Source: CAMAPP01 sp046153685
Lineage (GTDB): Bacteria; Pseudomonadota; Alphaproteobacteria; CADEGL01
Assembly: GCA_046153685.1 (NCBI GenBank)
Contig: JBJXGH010000016.1
Span: 1-64,000 of the forward strand
Length of the DNA stretch: 64,000 bases
Direction: 5' to 3'
The notes beneath the pieces are model-generated. The model did no database searches. It saw nothing but the letters and a program-made list of their open reading frames with translations, and was not told the origin of the DNA. How positions within the stretch are numbered: position 1 is the stretch's first letter; each line of letters starts with the position of its first letter. The position numbers and the translations under genes are program-made. This document shows, piece by piece, positions 44,177 to 53,800 of this stretch.

Positions 44177-46186
44177 ATGACAATTCGCACCCTCCTGATC
44201 GCCAATCGCGGCGAAATCGCGTGCCGTATCGCGCGCACCGCGCGGCGCTTGGGCATCCGCACGGTCGCGGTCTATTCCGAGGCCGATCGCCGGGCGCTGC
44301 ACGTGGCGGTTGCTGACGAGGCGCGCGCCATCGGCCCGTCGCCCGCGCGCGAAAGCTATCTGTCGATCCCCGCCCTCATGGCCGCCGCGCGGGATTCGGG
44401 CGCGGACGCGGTCCATCCGGGATATGGCTTTTTGTCCGAGAATGCCGGGTTTGCCGAGGCATGCGGCGAAGTGGGGTTGAATTTCATCGGTCCGCCACCC
44501 GCGGCGATTCGCGCCATGGGTTCGAAGAGCGAGGCCAAGGCGCTCATGGAGAAGTCCGGGGTGCCGGTCGTGCCCGGCTATCACGGCATGGGACAAGAGG
44601 CGAAGGATTTTGCGCGCGCGGCGGAGCGCATCGGCTATCCGGTCTTGATCAAGGCCTCGGCGGGCGGAGGTGGGCGCGGCATGCGGGTCGTGCACGCACC
44701 CGGCGAATTGGTGGCGGCGCTTGAGAGCGCGCGGCGCGAGGCGGAATCGGCCTTCGGCGATGACAGGCTCCTGGTCGAAAAATACCTCGACCGTCCCCGG
44801 CACATCGAAATCCAGATTTTCGCCGACAGCCACGGCCACGCGATATATCTGGGCGACCGCGATTGTTCGATTCAGCGCCGCCACCAGACGGTCATCGAGG
44901 AGGCGCCGGCGCCGGGCCTCGATGCCGGACGGCGCGCGGCGATGGGCGAGGCGGCGGTCGCGGCGGCGAAAGCCATCGGCTACGTGGGCGCGGGCACGGT
45001 CGAATTCATCGCGGACCGATCGGGCGCGTTCCATTTCATGGAAATGAACACCCGCCTTCAAGTCGAGCATCCCGTGACCGAAATGGTGACCGGCCTCGAT
45101 CTTGTCGAGTGGCAAGTGCGGGTGGCCAATGGCGAGGCCTTGCCTCTGACCCAGGCTCAAGTCCGCCTGTCGGGGCACGCCATCGAGGCGCGACTTTACG
45201 CCGAAGACCCCGCGCGCGGCTTCCTGCCCTCGTCGGGCCGTCTTGTCCATCTGCGCTTTCCCGCCGAGGACGCCCGGCACGTGCGCGTCGATACGGGCGT
45301 GCGCGCGGGCGACGAGGTTTCGGTTCATTACGATTCGATGATCGCAAAACTCGTGGTTTGGGACCGCGATCGCGATTCGGCCGTCGCGCGTCTGGCGCGC
45401 GCGCTTGGAGAATGCGAAATCGTGGGCGTGGCCAATAACGCGGCGTTTCTCGGCGCGGTCGCCGCCCAGCGCGATTTCGCTGCGGGCGAGACCGATACCT
45501 TCTTCATCGCGCGCCACGAGGCGGAGCTTCTGGCGGCGCAGCGGGAGTCCGATCCGCGGGCTCTGGCGTTCGCGGTCGTGTTCGTTCTGCTCGAACGTGC
45601 CCGCGCGGCCGAGGAGGCGGCTTTGCATTCGGGGGACCCCCATTCGCCCTGGCACCGGACGGATGGTTGGCGGATGAATCACGCGGGCCGGCACAGCCTG
45701 CGCTTGGGCGACGGCGAACATACCCACGACATCGACGTCGTGTATGAGGGCAATGGCTGGCGCTTGGGCTTTGGTGGAGCGAGCGTGCCCGTGCGTGGGC
45801 GATTTGGCGCCGATGGAGCTATCGAAGCCGAAATCGATGGGGCCAGCCTGTCCGCAAGGGTCGTGCGTCACGGCGGCGAACTGCACGTTTTCGCCGGCCG
45901 GGCCGTGCGGCGCTATGCGATCGAAGATCCGCTGGCGCTCGCGAGCGTCTTGGAGGAAGATTCGGGGCGGCTGAGCGCGCCGATGCCGGGGAAAATCCTC
46001 AAAGTTCTGGTGATCGCGGGGCAGGAGGTCCGGCGCGGAGCGCCCCTTCTGATGCTCGAGGCGATGAAAATGGAGCACACGATCACGGCACCGAAGGACG
46101 GGCGCGTGAAGGAGATCCGCTTCACGGTGGGCGAGCAGGTCGCCGAAGGGTCGGAGCTGCTGGTGTTCGAGGCCACAGCGCCATGA
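44177..46186 (+). CDS. liuD: 3-Methylcrotonyl-CoA carboxylase alpha subunit (biotin-containing)
   Basis: 669 residues from ATG 44177. Biotin carboxylase domain (about 1-450, with LLIANRGEIACRIARTARRL, SAGGGGRGMRVV and FMEMNTRLQVEHPVTEMVTG), an MCC-specific central region, and a C-terminal biotinyl domain with EAMKMEHT, biotin on Lys631. It pairs with LiuB in the biotin-dependent carboxylation of 3-methylcrotonyl-CoA. Its stop overlaps the phosphatase start (ATGA). Confidence 0.94.
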   Translation: MTIRTLLIANRGEIACRIARTARRLGIRTVAVYSEADRRALHVAVADEARAIGPSPARESYLSIPALMAAARDSGADAVHPGYGFLSENAGFAEACGEVGLNFIGPPPAAIRAMGSKSEAKALMEKSGVPVVPGYHGMGQEAKDFARAAERIGYPVLIKASAGGGGRGMRVVHAPGELVAALESARREAESAFGDDRLLVEKYLDRPRHIEIQIFADSHGHAIYLGDRDCSIQRRHQTVIEEAPAPGLDAGRRAAMGEAAVAAAKAIGYVGAGTVEFIADRSGAFHFMEMNTRLQVEHPVTEMVTGLDLVEWQVRVANGEALPLTQAQVRLSGHAIEARLYAEDPARGFLPSSGRLVHLRFPAEDARHVRVDTGVRAGDEVSVHYDSMIAKLVVWDRDRDSAVARLARALGECEIVGVANNAAFLGAVAAQRDFAAGETDTFFIARHEAELLAAQRESDPRALAFAVVFVLLERARAAEEAALHSGDPHSPWHRTDGWRMNHAGRHSLRLGDGEHTHDIDVVYEGNGWRLGFGGASVPVRGRFGADGAIEAEIDGASLSARVVRHGGELHVFAGRAVRRYAIEDPLALASVLEEDSGRLSAPMPGKILKVLVIAGQEVRRGAPLLMLEAMKMEHTITAPKDGRVKEIRFTVGEQVAEGSELLVFEATAP

Positions 46187-46878
46187 CGCGCGCGCGGGGT
46201 TTTGCGGTCATTATCTGCGCGGCCCTGGCGGGCTGCGGCGGAATATGGGGCGGCGGTTCCAAGGCGCCGCCCAATGTGGGCGAGCTCAAGCTCGAATTGC
46301 GCGAGTATCACGATTCCGGCAGCTATGCCGTCGAGTTCGCCGCCGCCATCGCCGAGGCACGCAAGCAACTCGGACGCAAGTCACCGCGTCCCGGTCAGCG
46401 CTTTGCCGTGGTGCTCGACATCGACGAGACCGCGCTTTCCAATTGGGCGGCATTGCAAGCGAACGATTTCGGCTTCGTGACCGCCGGACCGTGCGTCTTG
46501 CCGCAAGGTCCGTGCGGCTGGGAGGCGTGGCTCGCGCGCGCCGAGGCGCCGGCGATGGGGCCGACGCTCGAGCTGTTTCGCGAGGCCAAAGCCGCGGGCT
46601 TCGGAGTGTTTTTCATTTCCACCCGCACCGAGCGTTTTCGGGCGGCGACCGAGCGCAATCTCATGGCTGCCGGCTATGCGGGGTGGGCGGGCGTGGTGTT
46701 GCGCTCCGACGACGCGCCATTGGGGCCGGCTGCGGCGCACAAGGGACCGGCGCGATGCCGGATCGAGGCGCTTGGCTGGACGGTCATCCTGAATGTCGGC
46801 GATCAGCCGAGCGATCTTGCCGGAAGTTGCGCGGAGCGGAGCGTGCTGGTGCCCAATCCGTTCTACCGGGTGCCGTAG
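46183..46878 (+). CDS. HAD-type acid phosphatase lipoprotein (class B/C-like)
   Basis: 231 residues. A lipobox (ALAGC, Cys18) marks an outer- or inner-membrane lipoprotein. The motif VVLDIDETALSNW has nucleophile Asp79 and acid Asp81, typical of secreted acid phosphatases (PF03767-like) such as OlpA/e(P4). They remove phosphate from nucleotides or other phosphomonoesters in the periplasm. It lies between liuD and liuE and overlaps liuD by four bases. Confidence 0.85.
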   Translation: MTRARGFAVIICAALAGCGGIWGGGSKAPPNVGELKLELREYHDSGSYAVEFAAAIAEARKQLGRKSPRPGQRFAVVLDIDETALSNWAALQANDFGFVTAGPCVLPQGPCGWEAWLARAEAPAMGPTLELFREAKAAGFGVFFISTRTERFRAATERNLMAAGYAGWAGVVLRSDDAPLGPAAAHKGPARCRIEALGWTVILNVGDQPSDLAGSCAERSVLVPNPFYRVP

Positions 46879-46892
46879 GGGATCTTGGGGGT

Positions 46893-47813
46893 ATGCGGCG
46901 GCCAGAACGCGTACGCATCGTCGAGGTCGGGCCGCGCGACGGCCTGCAGAACGAGCCCGGCACGATCTCGACGGCATTGAAGATCGCCTTCATCGAGGAA
47001 TTGGCCGGGGCGGGCCTGCCGGCGGTCGAGGCGGGCGCGTTCGTATCGCCGAAATGGGTGCCGCAGATGGCCGACACGGCCGAGGTCATGGCCGCGCTCA
47101 GGCGCCGCGCGGGCACGGCCTATCCGGTTCTGGTTCCGAACATGACCGGCTTTGCGGCGGCACTTGCCGCCCGCGTCGAGGAGATCGCGATCTTCGGTGC
47201 CGCCTCCGAGAGTTTCTCGCGCAAGAACATCAATTGCTCGATCGCCGAATCCCTCGCGCGTTTCGCGCCCGTGATGCAGGCCGCGAAGACGCACGGCATT
47301 CGCGTGCGGGGCTATGTCTCCTGCGTGCTCGGCTGCCCCTATGAGGGCGAAGTCGAGCCGGCCGCCGTGGCCGAGGTCGCGGGCAAGCTCCTCGAGATGG
47401 GCTGCTACGAGATCTCGCTCGGCGACACCATCGGCATAGGCACGCCGGCGCGCGCGCAGGCGATGATCGACGGGGTATCGGCGCGTGTGCCGATCGCGCG
47501 GCTGGCGGTGCATTTTCACGATACCTATGGCCAGGCGCTCGCCAATATTCTGGCCTGCCTCGAACGCGGCATTGCGGGCATCGACAGCTCCGCCGGCGGA
47601 TTGGGCGGCTGCCCCTATGCCAAGGGCGCATCCGGCAATGTGGCGACCGAGGACGTCGTTTACATGCTCGACGGCATGGCCATCGCGACGGGCGTCGATT
47701 TGCCCGCGGTCGCGCGCGCTGGCTGGCGGGTGTGCGCGGCTTTGGGTCGAACACCCGCGTCCAAGGTTTCGCTCGCACTCAAAGCCAAGCTTCCGGCGGA
47801 TAGTGGCCATTAA
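46893..47813 (+). CDS. liuE: Hydroxymethylglutaryl-CoA lyase
   Basis: 306 residues from ATG 46893. A TIM-barrel HMGL-like enzyme with EVGPRDGLQNE (catalytic Arg15 and Asp16), AVHFHDTYGQALANILACLE (metal-binding histidines) and the signature GGLGGCPYAKGASGN with the active-site Cys. It splits HMG-CoA to acetyl-CoA and acetoacetate, the last step of the liu pathway. The next gene starts inside its last codons. Confidence 0.95.
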   Translation: MRRPERVRIVEVGPRDGLQNEPGTISTALKIAFIEELAGAGLPAVEAGAFVSPKWVPQMADTAEVMAALRRRAGTAYPVLVPNMTGFAAALAARVEEIAIFGAASESFSRKNINCSIAESLARFAPVMQAAKTHGIRVRGYVSCVLGCPYEGEVEPAAVAEVAGKLLEMGCYEISLGDTIGIGTPARAQAMIDGVSARVPIARLAVHFHDTYGQALANILACLERGIAGIDSSAGGLGGCPYAKGASGNVATEDVVYMLDGMAIATGVDLPAVARAGWRVCAALGRTPASKVSLALKAKLPADSGH

Positions 47814-49212
47814 GGCGCGCACGGGCCCGTTGTCGCGCGCGGTCGCCGGCGCGGCCGTAGTGGCCGCCGCCGTGCTGCTCGCTTGGCCGTCGGGCGACCC
47901 CATGCCGCTTCGGGCCGGGGCGTTACTAGTCTTCGCGGTCGGGCTATGGGCGAGCGGGGCGTTGCCGGTTCCCGTGACAGCCATCGGGTTTTTTCTCGGC
48001 GCGGTGCTTCTCGCCATTGCGCCCGCGCCGGTCGTGTTCTCGGGCTTTGCCTCAACCGCATTCTGGCTGGTTTTCGGCGGCTTGATCGTCGGCTTGGCGG
48101 TCGAGCGCACGGGGCTTGGCCAACGCCTGGCCGGTGCTTTGGTGAGGATTTTCGCGGGCGGCTATCTGCGCGTCGTCGTGGGCGTGGTGATGGTCGGCCT
48201 GGTGCTCGCGTTTCTGATGCCTTCGACCATGGGGCGGGTGATTGTCCTGGTGCCGATCGTGGCGGCGCTGGCGGACCGGCTCGGCTATCCGCCAGGCACG
48301 CGCGGGCGCGATGGCATCGTCATGGCGACGGCGCTCGGCACCTTCATGCCGGCGGCGGCGATCTTGCCCGCGAATGTCGCCAACATGGTCATGACGGGCG
48401 CCGCCGAAACGCTCTACGGCGTACATGTCCGCTACATGGAATATTTGATTTTGCATTTCCCTGTATTGGGTCTGCTGAAGACCGGCTTCGTCGTGGCGGT
48501 GGTGTGGTTGCTGTATCGCGATCCATCGGTGCGCCCTGTGGCTGCGCTGGATGAGAGGGGGGCGGATTGCGCTCCGCGGCGGGCCTGGACGCGCGACGAG
48601 CACCTGCTGGCCGTCATTCTGGTGCTGACCTTGATCGCCTGGGCGCTCGATTCCTGGCACGGATTGTCGCCAGCTTGGGTCGCGCTGGCGGCGGGATTTC
48701 TCTGTCTGTTGCCGGGCATCACGCTTGTCCCGACCGAGGATTTCGAGCGCAAGATGAATTGGGGTTCGCTCGTCTATGTCGCGGGCATACTGGGCCTGGC
48801 GGCGGTCATAGATCATGCCGGTCTCGGTCGGGTTCTGGCGAATGCGCTCGTGGCGGCGACGGGGCTCGAGCAAGATGCGGCGGCGCGCAATTTCGCGGCG
48901 CTCGTCGCCGTCGGCACGCTCTTGTCGATGGCGACAACCATCGGCGGCTTGCCAGGTGTGCTTTCGCCGCTTGCCGAGGGCGTGGCCGCGGCTTCGGGTT
49001 TGCCGCTGAAAACCGTGCTGATGACTCAGGTGCTTGGCTTCTCGACCGTGATCCTGCCCTATCAGCTTCCGCCGCTCGTGGTTGCCATGCAGCTCGGCGG
49101 GGTCTCGGCTTCCTCGGGGGCTCGCGCCACGCTGGCGCTCGCGGCCATCACGCTGGCCGCGCTGATGCCGCTCAACTTCTTCTGGTGGCGGGCGCTCGGT
49201 TACTTGGGCTGA
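47803..49212 (+). CDS. SLC13/DASS-type carboxylate transporter
   Basis: 469 residues from GTG 47803, overlapping liuE by 11 bases. About 11-12 hydrophobic helices are seen, starting with AVAGAAVVAAAVLLAWPSG. Segments FLMPSTMGRVIVLVPIVAAL and ILPANVANMVMTGAA resemble the SNT/N-rich sodium and substrate motifs of the dicarboxylate/sulfate symporters. The carrier could export or import a short-chain acid such as acetoacetate or isovalerate. Substrate is inferred from context. Confidence 0.78.
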   Translation: MAIKARTGPLSRAVAGAAVVAAAVLLAWPSGDPMPLRAGALLVFAVGLWASGALPVPVTAIGFFLGAVLLAIAPAPVVFSGFASTAFWLVFGGLIVGLAVERTGLGQRLAGALVRIFAGGYLRVVVGVVMVGLVLAFLMPSTMGRVIVLVPIVAALADRLGYPPGTRGRDGIVMATALGTFMPAAAILPANVANMVMTGAAETLYGVHVRYMEYLILHFPVLGLLKTGFVVAVVWLLYRDPSVRPVAALDERGADCAPRRAWTRDEHLLAVILVLTLIAWALDSWHGLSPAWVALAAGFLCLLPGITLVPTEDFERKMNWGSLVYVAGILGLAAVIDHAGLGRVLANALVAATGLEQDAAARNFAALVAVGTLLSMATTIGGLPGVLSPLAEGVAAASGLPLKTVLMTQVLGFSTVILPYQLPPLVVAMQLGGVSASSGARATLALAAITLAALMPLNFFWWRALGYLG

Positions 49213-49223
49213 TGAGGCCTCCA

Positions 49224-49238
49224 TTAACCCGTCGTTAA
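49224..49238. promoter_or_regulatory. Full CtrA-type box (TTAA-N7-TTAA)
   Basis: TTAACCCGTCGTTAA at 49224-49238 fits the CtrA consensus TTAA-N7-TTAA exactly. It lies 61 bp before the Hpt-like gene in an 87-bp gap between two plus-strand genes. In this GC-rich genome two TTAA sites at this exact distance are rare by chance. It suggests cell-cycle or motility-type control of the Hpt/REC pair. Confidence 0.65.
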
Positions 49239-49299
49239 GGCGCCGATGCCACCTTGGGTTGTCATGCGGCGGAACGATGGACCGTGCCGAGGAGCCCCA

Positions 49300-49797
49300 A
49301 TGGACGACGACGATCGCGCCCTTCCGCGTCTCGGCTATGTCATCCGATCGCCCCACGCGATCGGCGCCAAGGTTTCGCGCGACGGCCCGGGCGAGGCCGC
49401 GTTGCTGGCGGCGGCGGCGGATGAAATCGGCGCGCTTGAAGTCGAGTTCGAGGCCTGGCTGGTTGACGACATCGCGCGCCTTGCGGCCGCGTGCGACGAC
49501 ATGGCTGCGGGGAAACCCGACGGACGGGAGAAGGCGGAGGCCGCCGCCCACGACATCGGGAGCCAGGGCGAATTGTTCGGCTTCCCCCTGGCGCGGCGGA
49601 TGGCCCGCTCGTTGTGCCGGATTCTCGAAGGCCGTGAACCGCTCGGTCCCGGCGATGGGGCGCTCGTGCGCGGCCATGTCGATGCCTTGAAGGCGGTGGC
49701 GCGCGACGACGTGCGCGGAGAGCCCGATGGCGTCGCGCGAACCCTCGCCATCGCGCTCGAACAGCGCACGGCCGCCCGCAAGGTCGCGGCCCGATGA
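49300..49797 (+). CDS. Hpt-like phosphotransfer protein (CheE-like)
   Basis: 165 residues from ATG 49300, with GAGGAG at 49289-49294; an upstream ATG at 49246 is within the intergenic part and less likely. Residues 38-112 are helical, and AAHDIGSQGELFGFPLARRM resembles the Hpt phospho-histidine motif, giving candidate His84. The N-terminus (LPRLGYVIRSPHAIG) is unlike other parts. The next gene is a response regulator in a four-base overlap, so this likely passes phosphate to it. No sensor kinase lies nearby. Confidence 0.65.
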   Translation: MDDDDRALPRLGYVIRSPHAIGAKVSRDGPGEAALLAAAADEIGALEVEFEAWLVDDIARLAAACDDMAAGKPDGREKAEAAAHDIGSQGELFGFPLARRMARSLCRILEGREPLGPGDGALVRGHVDALKAVARDDVRGEPDGVARTLAIALEQRTAARKVAAR

Positions 49798-50363
49798 CGG
49801 GTTACAATTTCGAAAAACTGCATGTCCTCGCCGTGGACGACAACCGGCATATGTTGGCCATCCTCAAGGCGATCCTTCGCGGCCTCGGCGTGCGCAACGT
49901 CAAGCTGGCCTCCGACGCCGTCGAAGCATTTAAGGAGATGCAGCACTTTCCAGCCGATTTGGTGTTCGTCGATTGGATGATGATGCCCCTAGATGGTCTC
50001 GATTTCGTTCGCCTGGTGCGAACCGCGAAGGACAGCGCAAATCCCTATATTCCTATCATCATGATGACGGGCCACTCCGAGATGCATCGCGTCATCGAAG
50101 CGCGCAACGCGGGCGTCAACGCCTTTCTCGTCAAACCGGTATCGCCTAAATCGCTCTACGGGCGATTGGTGGAAATCGTCGAGGTGCCGCGGTCGTTCAT
50201 CCGCACCAACGATTATTTCGGGCCCGATAGGCGACGGCGAAACGAGGATTACAAAGGTTTTGACCGCCGGATGCACGACACCAGCGCCGTTGAAATGACC
50301 GCCGAGCAAGTCGGCCGAATGTTGCCCAATTTCGAACGTCCAGGTGCCCCGCCGCGAACCTAG
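49794..50363 (+). CDS. Response regulator with single receiver domain
   Basis: 189 residues. The receiver (about 8-128) has the acidic pair Asp15-Asp16 (LAVDDNRHM), phosphoacceptor Asp60 (FVDWMMMPLDG), Thr92 (MMTGHSE) and Lys114 (LVKPVSP). The C-terminal ~60 residues have no known output domain but contain YFGPDRRRR followed by DRRMHD, a motif seen in other alphaproteobacterial receiver proteins. It overlaps the Hpt-like gene by four bases and probably forms a phosphorelay with it. Confidence 0.9.
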   Translation: MTGYNFEKLHVLAVDDNRHMLAILKAILRGLGVRNVKLASDAVEAFKEMQHFPADLVFVDWMMMPLDGLDFVRLVRTAKDSANPYIPIIMMTGHSEMHRVIEARNAGVNAFLVKPVSPKSLYGRLVEIVEVPRSFIRTNDYFGPDRRRRNEDYKGFDRRMHDTSAVEMTAEQVGRMLPNFERPGAPPRT

Positions 50364-50419
50364 CGCGGGCGCACCCGAGGTGCTAAACGGTCGCTACCGT
50401 GCTCGAACATTGGCCCGGA

Positions 50420-50854
50420 ATGCCCCTGCACCTCATCAAGCTTTGTGTCGGCATCGACGAAGTCGAGGAATTGGAAGAGTGGCGCCGGCGCCGCGCGGCC
50501 GAGGCGCGTAAGCGCGGGCGCAAGCCCGTCATCGTCCACCGCACGCGCATGATGCCCTTGCGCCGCGCGGAAATCCTTGAAGGCGGTTCGCTCTATTGGG
50601 TCATCAAGGGCGTCGTGCAGGTGCGCGCGCCCATCCTCGATCTGGTGCGCGTGACGGCCAAGGACGGCACGCCGATGTGCGAAATCCGCATGGCGTCCAA
50701 GCTCATCCGTACCGAACTCATGCCCCGTAAGGCGTTCCAGGGTTGGCGTTATCTCGCGGATGCCCAAGCGCCCAGTGATTTGCCCGCCGGCACCAAAGCC
50801 AAAAACCTGCCTGCCGGCATGGCGGCCGAGTTGCGCGCCCTGGGTTTGATTTAG
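50420..50854 (+). CDS. DUF1489 family protein
   Basis: 144 residues from ATG 50420 (MPLHLIKLCVGIDEVEELEE), the family's usual start; a GTG at 50399 would add seven residues. Conserved parts are HRTRMMPLRRAEILEGGSLY, WVIKGVVQVRAPILDL and LIRTELMPRKAFQGWRYL. The family is common in Alphaproteobacteria and has no known function. It is followed by putA after 22 bp. Confidence 0.88.
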   Translation: MPLHLIKLCVGIDEVEELEEWRRRRAAEARKRGRKPVIVHRTRMMPLRRAEILEGGSLYWVIKGVVQVRAPILDLVRVTAKDGTPMCEIRMASKLIRTELMPRKAFQGWRYLADAQAPSDLPAGTKAKNLPAGMAAELRALGLI

Positions 50855-50876
50855 CCGCAAACACTCCGAGGCTCCG

Positions 50877-53800
50877 ATGACCGCTGCGAAGATGATCTTC
50901 TCCACGCCATGGCCGGGCCCGAACGCTGCGCGCGCGGCCATTTCGGCGGCGTACCGGGCGGACGAGACCGCCATCGTCGCGGCGCGGCTCGCGGAGGCGA
51001 GCCTGTCCGCCCAGGCGCAAGCGCGCGTCCGCGCGCGCGCGGCCGATCTCGTCATCGCGGTGCGCCGCGCCCGGCATGGTCAGGGCGGCATCGAGTCCTT
51101 CCTCCACGAGTACAAGCTATCGAGCCGAGAGGGCATCGTGTTGATGTGCCTGGCCGAAGCGCTGTTGCGCATCCCGGACGCCGACACGGCCGATCTTCTG
51201 ATTCGCGACAAGCTTGCCTCCGCCGATTGGAGCCGCCACGCGGGTGCGAGCGAGTCGCTGTTCGTCAATGCCTCGACTTGGGCTCTCATGCTGACGGGCA
51301 AGGTGGTGCGGCTCGACGATCCCGAGCGCGCGAACTTCGTCGGTACGCTCGGCCGGCTGGTTGCGCGCGCGGGCGAACCCATCATCCGCCAGGCCATCAT
51401 GCAGTCCATGCGCATCCTGGGCCGGCAGTTCGTCATGGGACGTACGATCGAGGAGGCTTTGGCCCGCGCGCGGTCAGCCGAGGCAGCGGGCTACCGGCAC
51501 TCCTATGACATGCTGGGGGAGGCCGCGCGCACGGCCAAGGACGCTCGGCGTTACTTCGATGCCTATGCCGGTGCCATCGAGGCCATCGGCAAGGCCGGGG
51601 GCGGCAAGGATGAGTTCGAGGGCCCGGGCATCTCGGTCAAGCTTTCGGCGCTGCACCCGCGCTACCAATTCGCCCAGCACCGCCGCGCGGTCGCCGAAAC
51701 CGGCGGCCAGCTTTTGGAACTGGCCCGGTTAGCCAAGCGCGCGGGCATCGGGCTTACGGTCGATGCGGAGGAGGCGGACCGGCTGGATCTCTCGCTCGAC
51801 GTCATTGATGCCGTGGCGCGGGATTCCTCGCTCGCCGGCTGGAATGGCTTCGGCTTGGCGATCCAGGCCTATCAGAAGCGTTGCCGGCCGCTCATCGATT
51901 GGCTGGGCGAGCTCGCGCGCGTCTCGCACCGGCGATTGATGGTGCGCCTGGTCAAGGGCGCCTATTGGGATACCGAGATCAAACGCGGCCAGGAGCGCGG
52001 CCTCGACGGCTATCCCGTATTCACGCGCAAGGGCTCGACCGATGTGTCCTATATCGCCTGCGCCAAGGCGTTGCTCGATGGGCGCGACGCGTTCTATCCG
52101 CAGTTCGCCTCGCACAATGCGGTGACGCTCGCGACGATTCTCGAACTCGCCGACGGGCGCAAGGATTTCGAGTTCCAGCGCCTCCACGGCATGGGCGAAC
52201 AGCTTTATGCCGAAGTCGTCGGTCCGGAGAAATTGGGCCTGGCCTGCCGGGTCTATGCGCCGACCGGCAGCCATGAGGATTTGCTACCCTATTTGGTGCG
52301 CCGCCTGCTCGAGAATGGTGCGAACACTTCCTTCGTCAACCGCATCGTGGACGAGTCCTTGCCGGTCGAGGACATCGTCGCCGATCCTGTGGCCAAGGTG
52401 CGCGCGCTTGCGGACAAGCCTCATCCGGGCATCCCTTTACCCGCCGGATTGTTCGGAGCCGATCGCAAGAACTCCATGGGCGTAGATCTATCCGACCCGG
52501 CCGCGCTCGTGCCGCTTGGCCAAGCAATGGCGCGCGCGGCCGAGGAGCCGTGGCTGGCCCAGCCCATCGTGGGCGGCCAGGCGCAGTCGGGTACCATGGC
52601 CGAGACGCGCGATCCATCCGATCTTCGGCGCGTGGTCGGACGCGTGTCCGTGGCGGCCGAGAGCCATGTCGAGGCCGCCCTGGCTTCGGCCTCGGCGGCG
52701 GCGGTGAGTTGGGATCGCACGCCCGCGACGGAACGCGCCGCTTGTCTCGATCGCCATGCGGATCTGCTGGAAGGCAATCTGGCGTTGTTCATGGCGCTGG
52801 CTGTGCGCGAGGCAGGAAAATCGCTGCCCGACGCCTTGGGTGAGGTGCGCGAGGCCGCGGATTTCTGCCGCTATTACGCCGCGCGCGCGCGCGCTGAGTT
52901 CGCGGCGCCGCAAGTCCTGCCGGGGCCCACGGGCGAGGACAATACGATCGCCCTCCATGGCCGCGGCGCTTTCGCGTGTATCAGCCCGTGGAACTTCCCG
53001 CTTGCCATCTTCACCGGGCAAATCGCGGCGGCGCTTGCTGCGGGCAACGCGGTCGTCGCCAAGCCCGCCGAGCAGACATCGCTCATCGCCGCCGCGGCCG
53101 TGCGGCTCATGCATCAGGCGGGCATTCCGGGCGATGTACTTCATCTATTGCCCGGATCGGGCGAGATCGTGGGGGCGCGCCTCGTCAGGGATCAGCGCGT
53201 CGCCGGCGTCGCCTTCACCGGCTCGACCGAGGTCGCGCGCGCCATCGCCGCGACGCTAGCCAGCCGTCCGGGACCGCTCGTGCCCCTGATTGCCGAGACC
53301 GGCGGGCAGAACGCGCTCATCGTCGATTCTTCCGCATTGGCGGAACAAGTGGTGGACGACACCATCGTTTCCGCCTTCCAGAGCGCGGGCCAGCGCTGCT
53401 CGGCGCTGCGCGTACTGTTCGTCCAGGACGATGTGGCCGACAAGTTTCTAACCATGCTGTCGGGCGCCATGGAAGAACTCGTCATCGGCGATCCCGGGCT
53501 GATCGAGACCGATATCGGCCCGGTCATCGATGCCGAAGCGAAAGCGGTTCTGGAATGCCACGCCGCGCGCATGCGCCGCGAGGCCAAGCTGGTCTATGCG
53601 GTCGAGCTTGGCGCCGCGACGGCCCACGGCAATTTCGTGGCACCGCAAGCCTTTGAAATCGATTCGATCTCGCGCCTCGAACGCGAGGTGTTCGGGCCAA
53701 TTCTGCATGTCGTGCGCTACCGCGCCGATCGTCTTGAACAGGTGATCGATGACGTGAATGCGACGGGATACGGCCTGACCCTGGGAATCCATAGTCGCAT

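Noticed and set aside
44009..46078. Antisense open frame of 689 codons opposite liuD
   Set aside because: It is a mirror of liuD's GC-rich codons, with a His/Arg/Asp/Ala-heavy composition and no recognisable domain.
48052..49677. Antisense open frame of 541 codons over the SLC13 carrier and the Hpt-like gene
   Set aside because: The plus-strand genes have helices, motifs and overlaps; the reverse frame does not resemble a protein family.
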